A stretch of DNA of 15,006 nt from Thermoleophilia bacterium (GCA_025934335.1 JAICYG010000054.1:1-15006), one strand, 5' to 3'. Counted from the stretch's first letter, positions 1 to 7,786 are shown. The notes: generated by a model not told the origin, from the letters alone. Numbers and translations: made by a program.

Positions 1-1065
1 GCGATGGAGGTCGACTCGATCGGCGGCGAGTTCAACGCGTTCACCTCCAAGGAGTACACGGGCTACTACATCCGCTGCGCAGCGCAGCAGCGCGACCAGG
101 CGTTCGACGTGCTCGTCGACATGCTGCGCAACTCGAAGTTCGACGCGGAAGAGCTCGAGCGCGAGAAGGGCGTGATCGTCGAGGAGATGAACATGTACTT
201 CGACACGCCGCGCGACTACGTCGGCTCGGTCTACGAGGAGCTGCTGTTCGGGTCGAACGCGCTCGGCTGGGAGACGCTCGGGACGAAGGACACGGTCACC
301 GGCGCGACGCGGGACACGTTCCTCGACTACATCGGCGAGTGGTACACGCCGACCCGCATAGTCGTCGGCTGCGCCGGTGCCGTCGGCGACGATCTGCAGC
401 CGATGCTGGAACGGCTGCTCGGCGATCTCTCCGGCGACGACGCCGGGTCGCCCGCTCCTGCGGACGTCGAGCGCTCGCAGGAGCCGCGCGTGCGCGTCCA
501 CCGGAAGGAATCCGACCAGGCGAACGTCGGTATCGGCGTCCCCTCGTATCCGCTCGGGCATCCCGACCGGTACGCGCTGCAGCTGCTCGGCACCGTCCTC
601 GGCACCGGAATGTCGTCGCGCCTGTTCCTCGAGGTGCGCGAAAAGCGCGGGCTCGCCTACTACGTCTACGCGTTCAACAACTCGTTCACCGACGCGGGCA
701 CCCTGTATGCGCAGGCGGGCGTCGATCTGAAGCGGGCCGAGGAGGCGGTCGAGGTGATCGCCAACGAGTTCAAGAAGCTGGCCGACGAGCCGGTGCCGGC
801 GGACGAGCTCGAGAAGGCGCGCGCGCTTGCGAAGGGACGGTTCGTGCTCCAGACGGAGAGCCCGAACGGGCTGCTGCTCTTCGGTCTCCGGCGCGAGGTG
901 CTCGAGGGCGCGGCGGCCGAGCCGACGGAGCTGCTCGCGGGTCTCGACGCGGTCACCGTCGAGGACGTCCAGCGGGTCGCGCAGGACGTGATCGGCGGCT
1001 CGGGCCTCCGCTGCGCCGTGATCGGGCCGTTCGACGACGAGGAGGCGTTCGCCCGCCTTCTCTAG
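1..1065 (+). CDS. M16 family zinc metallopeptidase (5' truncated by window)
   Basis: Pitrilysin/mitochondrial-processing-peptidase-like protease; about 354 C-terminal residues are visible, against about 420 for bacterial single-chain members. The reading frame is open from the first base, and the inverted zinc motif HxxEH should lie just upstream, outside the window. What remains starts at the conserved GGEFNAFTSKEYTGYY stretch. It is followed by an E-x-E-K-x-V-I-x-E-E segment (about residues 50-61) that supplies the third zinc ligand in this family. The second, catalytically inactive domain begins near residue 170 and carries the typical GTGMSSRLFLEVREKRGLAYYVY signature (about residues 200-222). 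It probably degrades peptides in the cytoplasm; the substrate is not readable from sequence. It ends in TAG and converges on the DUF3054-like gene. The methionine at base 4 is internal and should not be taken as the start. Confidence 0.93.
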   Translation, partial: AMEVDSIGGEFNAFTSKEYTGYYIRCAAQQRDQAFDVLVDMLRNSKFDAEELEREKGVIVEEMNMYFDTPRDYVGSVYEELLFGSNALGWETLGTKDTVTGATRDTFLDYIGEWYTPTRIVVGCAGAVGDDLQPMLERLLGDLSGDDAGSPAPADVERSQEPRVRVHRKESDQANVGIGVPSYPLGHPDRYALQLLGTVLGTGMSSRLFLEVREKRGLAYYVYAFNNSFTDAGTLYAQAGVDLKRAEEAVEVIANEFKKLADEPVPADELEKARALAKGRFVLQTESPNGLLLFGLRREVLEGAAAEPTELLAGLDAVTVEDVQRVAQDVIGGSGLRCAVIGPFDDEEAFARLL

Positions 1066-1090
1066 TCACGGCCGCGCGGGGCACGTCCCC

Positions 1091-1105
1091 TCGCCAAACG
1101 ACGTG
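1091..1105. repeat. 15-bp direct repeat, copy 1
   Basis: The sequence TCGCCAAACGACGTG is identical to bases 1226-1240. It lies 26 bp past the M16 stop codon. Its function is unknown; it could be a protein-binding site or a dispersed genomic repeat. Confidence 0.6.
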
Positions 1106-1225
1106 ACGAGAGTGTGACGAACTATCCACAGGCGGACGGGTCGCGGTCGTCGGAATCCGCCCGCCCCGGCGCTGGAGTGCGCTCGACCTGGCGCAAACGG
1201 TCCAGGCCTTCCGAGACACGGCTCG

Positions 1226-1240
1226 TCGCCAAACGACGTG
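1226..1240. repeat. 15-bp direct repeat, copy 2
   Basis: Exact second copy of the 15-mer at 1091-1105. This copy is preceded by CG, which extends it into a 5-bp stem with a CCAAA loop. It lies just past the stop codon of the minus-strand DUF3054-like gene. Confidence 0.6.
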
Positions 1241-1249
1241 CTCGCGCGG

Positions 1250-1591
1250 TCAGCTGCGCCGGGTCGAGGAAGTCCGCACCGGGATGCCGGCGAGCCGGCA
1301 GCACGCGAACGCCACGGCGCCGACGAAGGCGAGCGCGACCGCGAGGAACGAAAGCTCGCTCCAGCGGTAGTGGCCGAGCACGACCATGCGGATGCCGATG
1401 CCGCCCGTGACGCCGGCGAGCCACGTCGGGACGAAGCTGCGCGTCCACCACGCGACCGCGAGCCAGCAGCCGAGGAGCGGGAGGACATCCGCCAGGTAGC
1501 CGCCGGCGGAGACGCCGTCTTCGTGCGACAGCTGACCGACGGTTGCGAAGACGACGATCGCGACCGTCCCCGCGAGCGCGAGGCGCGTCAC
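1250..1591 (-). CDS. Small integral membrane protein, DUF3054-like
   Basis: 113 residues, mostly hydrophobic, with about four predicted membrane spans (roughly residues 4-20, 30-48, 56-74 and 80-98). It resembles DUF3054 proteins: an N-terminal FATVGQLSHEDG segment, a W-rich second/third helix region, and GIGIRMVVLGH before the last span. Biochemical function is unknown for the family. It starts with GTG and overlaps the stop of the upstream NlpC/P60 gene by 4 nt (GTGA, 1588-1591), so it is almost certainly translationally coupled to that gene. It is the last gene of the minus-strand run and ends in TGA. Confidence 0.75.
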   Translation of the reverse strand: MTRLALAGTVAIVVFATVGQLSHEDGVSAGGYLADVLPLLGCWLAVAWWTRSFVPTWLAGVTGGIGIRMVVLGHYRWSELSFLAVALAFVGAVAFACCRLAGIPVRTSSTRRS

Positions 1592-2388
1592 CGGAAGAAC
1601 CGGCGGACGCCGCGGAAGTCGCTCGTCCGCACCGGCACGATCCGCACCTCGCTACGCGAGTTCGGCGCCTCGATCATGCGGCCGCCGCCGACGTACATCG
1701 CGACGTGCCCGACGACCGGGTGCTCGTAGAAGAGCAGGTCGCCCGGCAGCATCTTCGCGAGCGGCACCGGCTTCCCGGCGGCAAACTGCGCGTCGGCGTC
1801 GCGCGGGATCGTGATCCCGTGCGCGCGATACACCGCCCAGGTGAGCCCCGAGCAGTCGTACCCCCACGCCGAGAGGCCGCCCCACAGGTAGTGCAGCCCC
1901 AGGAAGCGCTTCGCCGTGCGCACGAGGTCGGCGCGCGTCGCGGGCAACTTGCGCGTTGCCGTCGCGGCGACCGCACCGCGCGGGACCTGCGAGCCGAACC
2001 CGACTTCCGCGCCGTTCGGAAGGCGCGCGCTCGAAGCGGTGACGACGAGCGGCGCCGGGAAACGCACGGCGAGCTGCCACGAGCGCACCCAGCCCGGATA
2101 GCCGCGCGCGTCGAGCGGCGAAGGCTGGTCGGGGACGACGATCCTCGTCCAGCCGCCGCGCCGTTCGAGCACCTTCACCTGCTCGCCGTACAGCACCTGC
2201 GTCGGCATGTGCCCGACGAGCGCCAGCCGCTCTCGGACGGTCACCGCGTCGGTCGGCCAGACGTGCGGGTCGAGCGGCAGGTGGCCGGCGTTCGGAGCCT
2301 CCCACACGTTCGCGACCGGCACGCGCACGGTGGCTGCCTGCCCCGGCGCGACGGCGAGGACGAGCGCTGCGGCGAGTGCCCCTATCAC
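1588..2388 (-). CDS. Secreted NlpC/P60 (C40) cell-wall peptidase with SH3-like N-terminal region
   Basis: 266 residues from a GTG at 2388. I chose this start because it lies just past the upstream oxidase stop (2421) and begins directly with a signal peptide (VIGALAAALVLAVAPGQAA, cut near residue 19). Longer frames from 2568 would overlap the oxidase and bury the signal. A GGGAGG lies about 18 nt upstream, farther than ideal. Residues about 22-150 resemble the bacterial SH3 region of YkfC-type dipeptidyl-peptidases (PVANVWEAP). The C40 domain follows from about 152: the DCSGL nucleophile C179, H228 in GHVAMYVG, and E240 in MIEAP as third residue. C-H-E matches the RipA arrangement rather than the C-H-H of Spr/YkfC. 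It probably cleaves D-Glu-diaminopimelate bonds in peptidoglycan outside the membrane. Confidence 0.88.
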   Translation of the reverse strand: MIGALAAALVLAVAPGQAATVRVPVANVWEAPNAGHLPLDPHVWPTDAVTVRERLALVGHMPTQVLYGEQVKVLERRGGWTRIVVPDQPSPLDARGYPGWVRSWQLAVRFPAPLVVTASSARLPNGAEVGFGSQVPRGAVAATATRKLPATRADLVRTAKRFLGLHYLWGGLSAWGYDCSGLTWAVYRAHGITIPRDADAQFAAGKPVPLAKMLPGDLLFYEHPVVGHVAMYVGGGRMIEAPNSRSEVRIVPVRTSDFRGVRRFFR

Positions 2389-2420
2389 TCGCCGCAGCGT
2401 ACCCCGCCTCCCTCCCCGGT

Positions 2421-3764
2421 CTACAGCGGGTGATTCGAGCGGAAGAGGTCCTCCGGATCTACCTCCGCCTTGATCCGCTTCAGGCGAGCGTGCACCAGCT
2501 CCGGCCAGAGCGTCCGCGGGTCGCGGCGGCTCTCGGCGAAGTTGAGGTACGTGTGGCCCGACTGCCACGGCTCGAGCGACGCCATCAGGCTCGCGACCGT
2601 TGCATGCACCGCCGCCTTCGCCTCCGCGGTCGGCGCGATGCCGACCGCGAACATGATGTACGGCGCCGCGAACGCCGACACGGCCCCGTGCTCCGGCCGC
2701 GATCGGGCGACCGCGCCGCCGTAGTGGCGGATCTCGGTGCTGAGGATCGGCTTGCCGACCACCTCGCGGACGAAGACGTCGATCGCCTCGTCGGTGAGCG
2801 CGTCGAGCATGCCGCCGTCGCCGGCGCCCGGCACCGGGTGGTCCGGGTCCATGTGCAAGTGCGAGAGCTCGGTCATCGACAGCGGCCTGAACGTGTCCAT
2901 CGCCGGGCCGAGCGCCCGAAGCGGCTCGAGGAGCGCGTCCATCTCGGCTGAATCGTCGCCGCAGTAGATCGCCTGCACGACCGCGAACGCATTGCCGCGC
3001 ATCGGCTCAGGGATCTCCGGGATCGGCGGGAACTGCAGGATGCGGCCGATGCTCGTGACCTCCTCGGGCACCGCCTCCGTCCAGTCGCGCCACGCGCGCA
3101 GCACCTCGGCGGCGCGGTCGACGGGGAACCAGAGGTGCCCGGCGTAGACGGACTCGAGCTCGAGCAGCGCGATCTCGACTGTTGTGACGACGCCGAACGA
3201 GCCGCCGCCGCCCCGCAGCGCCCAGAAGAGCTCCGCGCCGTTCTCGGCGTCGACGCGGCGAAGCTCGCCGTCGGCGGTGACGAGCTCGATCGCGTTGACG
3301 TGACTCGTCATCAGGCCGTGCTTGCGGGCGAGGAACGAGAGCCCGCCGCCGAGCGTGTAACCGACGACGCCCACGTCGGGCGAAGAGCCCGCGAGCGCGG
3401 CCAGGCCGTGGCCGGCCGCCGCCTCGACGACCTCGATCCAGATCGAGCCGGCCGGTGCGCGCGCGATGCGCGTCTCCGGGTCGACCGTGACGCCGCGCAG
3501 CCGCTCGAGCTTCACGAGCACGGTGCCCGCGAGGTCGCCGAGCGCCGCGGCATTGTGGCCGGTGCTCTGCGCGGTGACGCGGTAGCCCTCGGCCGCCGCC
3601 CAGCGGACGACCTCCGCCACCTCCTCCGCGCTCTCCGGCAGCGCGACCGCCTCCGGCCGCTGGTCGACGGCGAGGTTCCAGGCGAGGCGCGCCTCGTCCC
3701 ACCCCTCCTCACCGGGGAGGACGACGCTCGCCGGCGCCCGCACCTCCGCGTAGAGCTGTGTCAT
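2421..3764 (-). CDS. FAD-linked oxidoreductase with berberine-bridge (BBE) C-terminus
   Basis: 447 residues, ATG start, TAG stop. The PCMH-type FAD-binding domain occupies about 35-205. Q-S-T-G-H70-N sits where this family carries the histidine that binds FAD covalently. The second (cysteinyl) attachment site is absent: the segment corresponding to GTCP reads GSSPDVGVVG, with S128 in place of Cys, so a single flavin bond is expected. FWALRGGGGSFGVVTTVE (about 180-197) is a typical FAD-domain ending. The BBE domain closes the protein (YLNFAESRRDP about 406-416, then PEDLFRSNHPL). Likely a cytoplasmic oxidase or dehydrogenase of an alcohol, sugar or natural product; the substrate cannot be assigned. 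It heads the run that continues into the NlpC/P60 gene, whose GTG lies about 32 bp past this stop. Confidence 0.9.
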   Translation of the reverse strand: MTQLYAEVRAPASVVLPGEEGWDEARLAWNLAVDQRPEAVALPESAEEVAEVVRWAAAEGYRVTAQSTGHNAAALGDLAGTVLVKLERLRGVTVDPETRIARAPAGSIWIEVVEAAAGHGLAALAGSSPDVGVVGYTLGGGLSFLARKHGLMTSHVNAIELVTADGELRRVDAENGAELFWALRGGGGSFGVVTTVEIALLELESVYAGHLWFPVDRAAEVLRAWRDWTEAVPEEVTSIGRILQFPPIPEIPEPMRGNAFAVVQAIYCGDDSAEMDALLEPLRALGPAMDTFRPLSMTELSHLHMDPDHPVPGAGDGGMLDALTDEAIDVFVREVVGKPILSTEIRHYGGAVARSRPEHGAVSAFAAPYIMFAVGIAPTAEAKAAVHATVASLMASLEPWQSGHTYLNFAESRRDPRTLWPELVHARLKRIKAEVDPEDLFRSNHPL

Positions 3765-3779
3765 CTCTTTCGCGTCCTT

Positions 3780-3805
3780 TCCTTCGTTTCCCGAATGTCG
3801 AAGGA
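3780..3805. promoter_or_regulatory. Dyad covering the oxidase ribosome-binding region
   Basis: TCCTTCG (3780-3786) and CGAAGGA (3799-3805) form 7-bp arms around a 12-nt spacer. On the minus-strand transcript the downstream arm includes the AAGGA part of the purine-rich leader (GAAGGAAAGGA) that precedes the oxidase ATG at 3764. A hairpin here could mask the ribosome-binding site, or the dyad could be a repressor site. This is inference from symmetry only. Confidence 0.35.
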
Positions 3806-3829
3806 GAGGATGCGACGGCGCGGGCGGGG

Positions 3830-3855
3830 GCGAATCGGCCGCGCGAGCGATTCGC
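3830..3855. promoter_or_regulatory. Perfect 8-bp dyad upstream of the FAD oxidase (possible operator)
   Basis: GCGAATCG (3830-3837) and CGATTCGC (3848-3855) are exact inverted copies 10 nt apart. They begin 66 bp upstream of the oxidase start on its promoter side. The geometry suits a dimeric regulator such as a TetR- or GntR-type protein, but no regulator gene is adjacent. Confidence 0.4.
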
Positions 3856-3870
3856 GTCGGCCGCGGCGAC

Positions 3871-3906
3871 GACCCGCGCGTCGTCCCTGAGGACGACGCG
3901 CGGGTC
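3871..3906 (-). terminator. 16-bp perfect hairpin just downstream of acs
   Basis: GACCCGCGCGTCGTCC (3871-3886), loop CTGA, then the exact inverse complement (3891-3906). It lies 6 bp past the acs stop on the minus strand. No T-run follows on either strand, so it is a non-canonical terminator or a 3'-end stabilising hairpin of the kind seen in high-GC actinobacteria. It separates the acs transcript from the oxidase run. Confidence 0.6.
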
Positions 3907-3912
3907 GCACGG

Positions 3913-5874
3913 TCACTCGTCCTTGCCGGCTTCCGCCTGGCCGCGCCGGCGGATCTCCTCCACCACGGCCGGGTCGGCGAGGGTCGTCGTGTCGCCGAGC
4001 GGCCTGTTCTCCGCCACGTCGCGGAGGAGGCGGCGCATGATCTTGCCGCTCCGCGTCTTCGGCAGCTCCTGCGTGAACACGATGTTCGCCGGCTTCGCGA
4101 TCGGGCCGATCTTCGCCGCCACGTGGTTGCGGAGCTCCTCGAGCTTCTCGATCGAGCCGTCCGCGCCGCCCTTGAGCGTGACGAAGGCGACGATCGCCTG
4201 CCCCGTCGTGGCGTCGTTCCGCGCGGCGACCGCGGCCTCCGCGACCTCCTGGTGGTCGACGAGCGCCGACTCGACCTCGATCGTCGAGATGCGATGCCCG
4301 GAGACGTTCATCACGTCGTCGACCCGGCCGAGCAGCCAGAAGTCACCGTCCTGGTCGATCCGTGCGCCGTCGCCTGCGAAGTAGACGTCGCCGTACTTCG
4401 ACCAGTACGTCTCGCGGTAGCGGGCATCGTCGCCGTAGATCCCGCGCAGCATCGCGGGCCACGGCCGCTTCAGCACCAGGTACCCGCCGCCGCCTGGGCC
4501 GACCTCCTCCCCGGCCTCGCTGTAGATCGCCGCCTCGACGCCGGGGAACGGCTTCGTCGCCGAGCCGGGCTTCGTCGTCGTCACGCCCGGGAGGGGCGTG
4601 ATCATGATCATCCCCGTCTCGGTCTGCCACCAGGTGTCGACGACCGGGCAGCGCCCGCCGCCGATGTGCTCGTGGTACCAGACCCACGCCTCGGGGTTGA
4701 TCGGCTCGCCGACCGACCCGATCAGCTTCAGCGACGACAGGTCGTGCTTCTCCGCGTGCTCGGGCCCCCACTTCATGTGCGTGCGGATCGCCGTCGGCGC
4801 CGTGTAGAGGATCGTCGCCTTGTACCGCTCGACGAAGTCCCACCAGCGGTCCTAGTCGTGGAAGACGGGCGTCCCCTCGAACATGACCGAGGTGGCGCCG
4901 TTGCAGAGCGGCCCGTAGACGATGTAGCTGTGCCCCGTGATCCACCCGACGTCGGCGGCGCACCAGTACACGTCGGTCTCCGCCTTCAGGTCGAAGACGT
5001 AGTGATGCGTCGACGCCGCTCCGACGAGATAGCCGGCGGTCGTGTGCGCGATGCCCTTCGGCTTCGCCGTGGTGCCGCTCGTGTACATGAGGAAGAGCAG
5101 GTCCTCCGAGTCCATCGGCTCCGGCGGGCACGACGACGGGTCCTCCGAGCCGCGGACGTCGTGGTACCAGCGGTCGCGACCCTCCGTCATCGGCACGTCG
5201 CCCCCGGTGCGGCGGACGACGACCGACGTCTTGACGCCCGGCGCGTCCGTCATCGCCTCGTCGGCGATCTTCTTCAGTGGCACGGTGGTACCCCGCCGCC
5301 ACGCCTCGTCCTGCGTGATCAGCACTTCGCAGCCCATGTCGTTCATCCGGCCGCTCAGCGAGTCGGCCGAGAAGCCGCCGAAGACGACCGTGTGCGGCGC
5401 GCCGAGCCGCGTGCACGCGAGCATCGCGATCGGCAGCTCGGGGATCATCCCCATGTAGATCGCGACCGGCGTGCCCTTCGCCACGCCGACGTCCCTGAGC
5501 GCGTTCGCGAAGGCGACGACCTCCTTCTGCAGGTCGGCGTACGTGATCTCGCGCCGGTCGTTCTCCGGCTCGCCCTCCCAGAAGTAGGCGACCTTGCCGC
5601 CCTTGCCCGCCTCGACGTGCCGGTCGACGCAGTTGTAGGACACGTTCAGCTTCCCGCCGAGGTACCACTTGGCGTACGGCAACTCCCATTCATAGAGCTT
5701 CCCGAAGGGCTCGAACCAGGAGACGCGCTCCTTGCCCTCACGCTCCCAGAACGCCTCGAAGTCCTCGTCGTAGATCGCGGCCTTCGCGTTCGCCTGTGCC
5801 GTGAACTCGGCCGGCGGCGGATACTCCCGCTCCTCGAGGAGGAGCGTGTCGATTGCCCGAACCTCGGTCTCCAT
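3913..5874 (-). pseudogene. acs: Acetyl-CoA synthetase frame interrupted by one in-frame TAG
   Basis: AMP-forming acetate:CoA ligase (acetate + ATP + CoA to acetyl-CoA + AMP + PPi), cytoplasmic. The frame spans 653 codons before its final stop, the normal family length of about 650. A single TAG interrupts it at codon 341 (4852-4854). Both sides are in the same frame and fully conserved. Before it are the N-terminal Acs domain and the ATP loop TSGTTAKPKG (about 265-274). After it come DRWW, LYTAPTAIR, DTWWQTETG, YFAGDGA, GRVDDVMNVSGHR, and PKTRSGK with catalytic/acetylatable K611. Family members usually have Lys or Gln at the TAG position, so one base change (AAG or CAG to TAG) explains it. 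Other genes here end in TAG, arguing against code reassignment. It starts 9 bp after satP. Either a recent nonsense mutation or a sequence error. Confidence 0.9.
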
Positions 5875-5883
5875 GACGAGAGC

Positions 5884-6573
5884 CTACGCGTGCCGACCGC
5901 GCGGCATCGGACGGCCGCGCCGGCCGCCTTCGAGGGAAAGCGGGGCACCGACGGGTAGGACGGCGTGGCCCTTCATGCCGTTGATGACGCCGGACGCGGA
6001 CGCGTACCAGGCGACCGCGGCCGTGGCGATCCCCAGCCAGCCGCCGGTGTGCACCCAGCCGCTCGACGCATGGCCGTGCGCCTCCATGAAGTTGCCGACG
6101 GCGAGCACGATCTCCGTCGCCTCGAGCGTCAGGAAGACGAGAAAGACGGCGACGCTGACCTGCGTCGACCAGAGCAGCATGTAGGTGTTGAAGATCGCGA
6201 ACGCGACCAGGAACCACGCAACGGCGTTCGGCAGGTTCGCGCCGGTGAGAGCCGCTGCAAAGCTCTTCGACACGACGGCGAGGACGACGAAGGCGCCGAG
6301 GCCCATCCAGAAGCCGCCGTACGTCGAGAACGCCGTGGCGCCGAAGACGTTCCGGTTGCGAAACTCCCACATCCCGGCGCACAGCTGGATGAGCCCCCCG
6401 TAGAAGAGCGCGAGACCGACCCAGATCAGGTCGGGGATGAACGTCGCGTTGTGACCGCTGAGCATGAAGGTCGTCAGCGCGAACGCGGCCAGACCGAGCG
6501 GGGCTGGGTCTGCGGCCGCGGGTGTCGACTCGACCACCACCCGGGTGGGAGCGACGTCGGCAGCAACTGCCAT
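5884..6573 (-). CDS. satP: SatP/GPR1-FUN34-YaaH family acetate (succinate) transporter
   Basis: 229 residues, ATG start with a strong AGGAGG (6583-6578) only 4 nt before it. The family signature is present near the N-terminus as DPAPLGLAAFALTTFML (about 22-38). Six hydrophobic spans follow, with the typical GGLIQLCAGMWEFRNRNVFG and FSTYGGFWMG segments (about 79-113). The family carries out proton-coupled acetate or succinate uptake in the inner membrane. The C-terminus is a short basic tail. The TAG stop is 9 bp from the acs start, so uptake and activation of acetate form one transcription unit. It is about 90 bp downstream of the M24 peptidase gene, with a GC hairpin in its leader. Confidence 0.9.
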   Translation of the reverse strand: MAVAADVAPTRVVVESTPAAADPAPLGLAAFALTTFMLSGHNATFIPDLIWVGLALFYGGLIQLCAGMWEFRNRNVFGATAFSTYGGFWMGLGAFVVLAVVSKSFAAALTGANLPNAVAWFLVAFAIFNTYMLLWSTQVSVAVFLVFLTLEATEIVLAVGNFMEAHGHASSGWVHTGGWLGIATAAVAWYASASGVINGMKGHAVLPVGAPLSLEGGRRGRPMPRGRHA

Positions 6574-6586
6574 GTCTCCTCCTCTC

Positions 6587-6607
6587 GCCGCGGCGACCCG
6601 CCGCGGC
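6587..6607 (-). promoter_or_regulatory. GC hairpin in the satP leader
   Basis: GCCGCGGCG (6587-6595) and CGCCGCGGC (6599-6607) form a 9-bp perfect stem with a 3-nt loop, ending 4 bp before the satP ribosome-binding site. It could terminate read-through from the M24 peptidase gene or shape the satP leader RNA. There is no T-run. Confidence 0.4.
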
Positions 6608-6631
6608 TATCAACGGGTACCGATGTTTAGC

Positions 6632-6650
6632 GCTTTACCCGGGAGAAAGC
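6632..6650. promoter_or_regulatory. 19-bp quasi-palindrome upstream of satP-acs
   Basis: GCTTTacCCGGGagAAAGC-like symmetry: GCTTT and AAAGC arms around a CCCGGG core, within the only AT-richer stretch between the M24 peptidase and satP. It may be an operator for the acetate operon. A possible -10-like TAAACA lies just downstream (6629-6624), but no clear -35 was found. Confidence 0.3.
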
Positions 6651-6666
6651 TGCTGAAACTTCGCGG

Positions 6667-7779
6667 CTAGGGCTCGAGGTCGTACGGATAGCGCGTCAGG
6701 TTCTCGCCGCCGCCGGACGTGACGAGAACGAGGTCCTCGAGCCGCACGCCGCCGTAGCCCTGCCGGTACAGCCCCGGCTCGACCGTCACGACGTCGCCCG
6801 CACGGAGCGGCGAGCCCGCCACGAGTCCGAGGCCGGGCTCCTCGTGCACCTCGAGCCCGACGCCGTGGCCGAGCCCGTGGAAGAAGCCGTCGGCCAGCGT
6901 CTGCCCCGGCTCCTTCGTGCGGACCGTCGGCTCGCCCGCCGCCTCGAAGATCTCGCAGGCCGCGTCGAAGAGGTCCCTGCCCTGCGCTCCGTCGCGGATG
7001 AGGCCGACCGACGCGTCGAGCGCCTCCTTGCAGAGGCGATGCCATTCGCGCACGCGGTCGGGCACCTCGCCGACGACGAACGTGCGCGTCATGTCGCAGT
7101 AGACGAACGCCTCGTTGTCGCGCGGCCAGATGTCGATGACGACCGGGACGCCCGGCGCGATCGGCCCGGAGCCCATGTCGTGGCCGACGGCACCCTGCGG
7201 CCCCGGCGCGACGATGAAGTCGTCGGCGGACGTCCCGTGCTCGGCGAACACGCGGCTCATCGCCGACTTGACCTCCTCCACGGTCAGCCCGCCGTTCGAG
7301 ACGCGCGTGCGCAGGAGCTCCCGCGCGATGTCCATCGCCGCCTCGGCCGCCCGCTGGGCCCGCTTCATGCCGGCGAGCTCGGCTTCGCTCTTCACGCGAC
7401 GGCGGTCGTCGAAGAAGTCCCCGTCGGCCGTCAGCTCGACGCCCTCGCCGCGCAGCGCGTCGGCGAGCCAGAGCGGGAACGTCTCGGGCACGACTGCGCT
7501 CCGGACGCCGAGCTCCTTCACTCCGCGCAGGTGCAGATCTCGTCGAATCTCCGCAATCCGCTTCCCGGACGAGCGCAGCTCGTCGATCCCGAGCTCCTCC
7601 CAGAGGTGGAGCTCGTACGAGTCGACCTCGGCGAGTCGCACCGCTTCCATCGAGTTGACGACGAGGTGCTTGACGCCGTCCTTCTCGGCGTAGAGGAACG
7701 GGTCGGGCACGCCGAGCGGCACCTCGTGCCGCAGCTCCGGCGAGCGAAAGGTGTCTGCGTAGATGAGGACGTCTGGCAT
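6667..7779 (-). CDS. M24 family metallopeptidase (Xaa-Pro aminopeptidase/dipeptidase-like)
   Basis: 370 residues from ATG 7779. The N-terminal creatinase-like domain (about 1-130) is followed by the pita-bread catalytic domain. All five metal ligands are visible: D216 (VIDIWPR), D229 (CDMTRTF), H305 (HGLGHGVG), E334 (TVEPGLY) and E348 (VRLED). HGLGHGVGLEVHEEPG is a textbook M24B signature. A dinuclear Mn/Co enzyme is expected, cleaving X-Pro bonds in peptides, in the cytoplasm (no signal peptide). The frame stays open 153 nt further upstream, but that stretch overlaps the divergent amidohydrolase and looks non-coding. The ATG has no Shine-Dalgarno sequence; a -10-like TAGAGT sits 7 nt before it, suggesting leaderless translation. 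Ends in TAG. Confidence 0.92.
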   Translation of the reverse strand: MPDVLIYADTFRSPELRHEVPLGVPDPFLYAEKDGVKHLVVNSMEAVRLAEVDSYELHLWEELGIDELRSSGKRIAEIRRDLHLRGVKELGVRSAVVPETFPLWLADALRGEGVELTADGDFFDDRRRVKSEAELAGMKRAQRAAEAAMDIARELLRTRVSNGGLTVEEVKSAMSRVFAEHGTSADDFIVAPGPQGAVGHDMGSGPIAPGVPVVIDIWPRDNEAFVYCDMTRTFVVGEVPDRVREWHRLCKEALDASVGLIRDGAQGRDLFDAACEIFEAAGEPTVRTKEPGQTLADGFFHGLGHGVGLEVHEEPGLGLVAGSPLRAGDVVTVEPGLYRQGYGGVRLEDLVLVTSGGGENLTRYPYDLEP

Positions 7780-7786
7780 GAGCTCG

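Larger units (their letters stand above)
1066..1249. other. Convergent intergenic region with a 15-bp direct repeat
   Basis: This gap lies between two genes that end toward each other. I see no convincing coding frame. The 15-mer TCGCCAAACGACGTG occurs at 1091-1105 and again at 1226-1240, 135 bp apart. The second copy also forms a small hairpin (CGTCG-ccaaa-CGACG, 1224-1238). A GGGG-cacgt-CCCC stem lies near 1078-1090. None has a T-run, so a terminator role is only possible. Confidence 0.4.

Noticed and set aside
1066..1249. Minus- and plus-strand small ORFs across the convergent gap
   Set aside because: Arg/Ser-rich, no start-site signals, and they run into neighbouring genes out of frame.
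2389..2568. Longer start for the NlpC/P60 protein
   Set aside because: It would overlap the FAD oxidase coding end and add about 60 Arg/Gly/Pro-rich residues ahead of a clear signal peptide.
4852..4854. Reassigned TAG codon (amber recoding) in this organism
   Set aside because: TAG is the normal terminal stop of several genes here (M16 peptidase, FAD oxidase, satP, M24 peptidase, nucleotidyltransferase), so wholesale reassignment is unlikely.
4123..5958. 611-residue plus-strand open frame opposite acs
   Set aside because: Antisense to a strongly conserved coding sequence; Arg/Asp/Val-rich composition typical of high-GC shadows.
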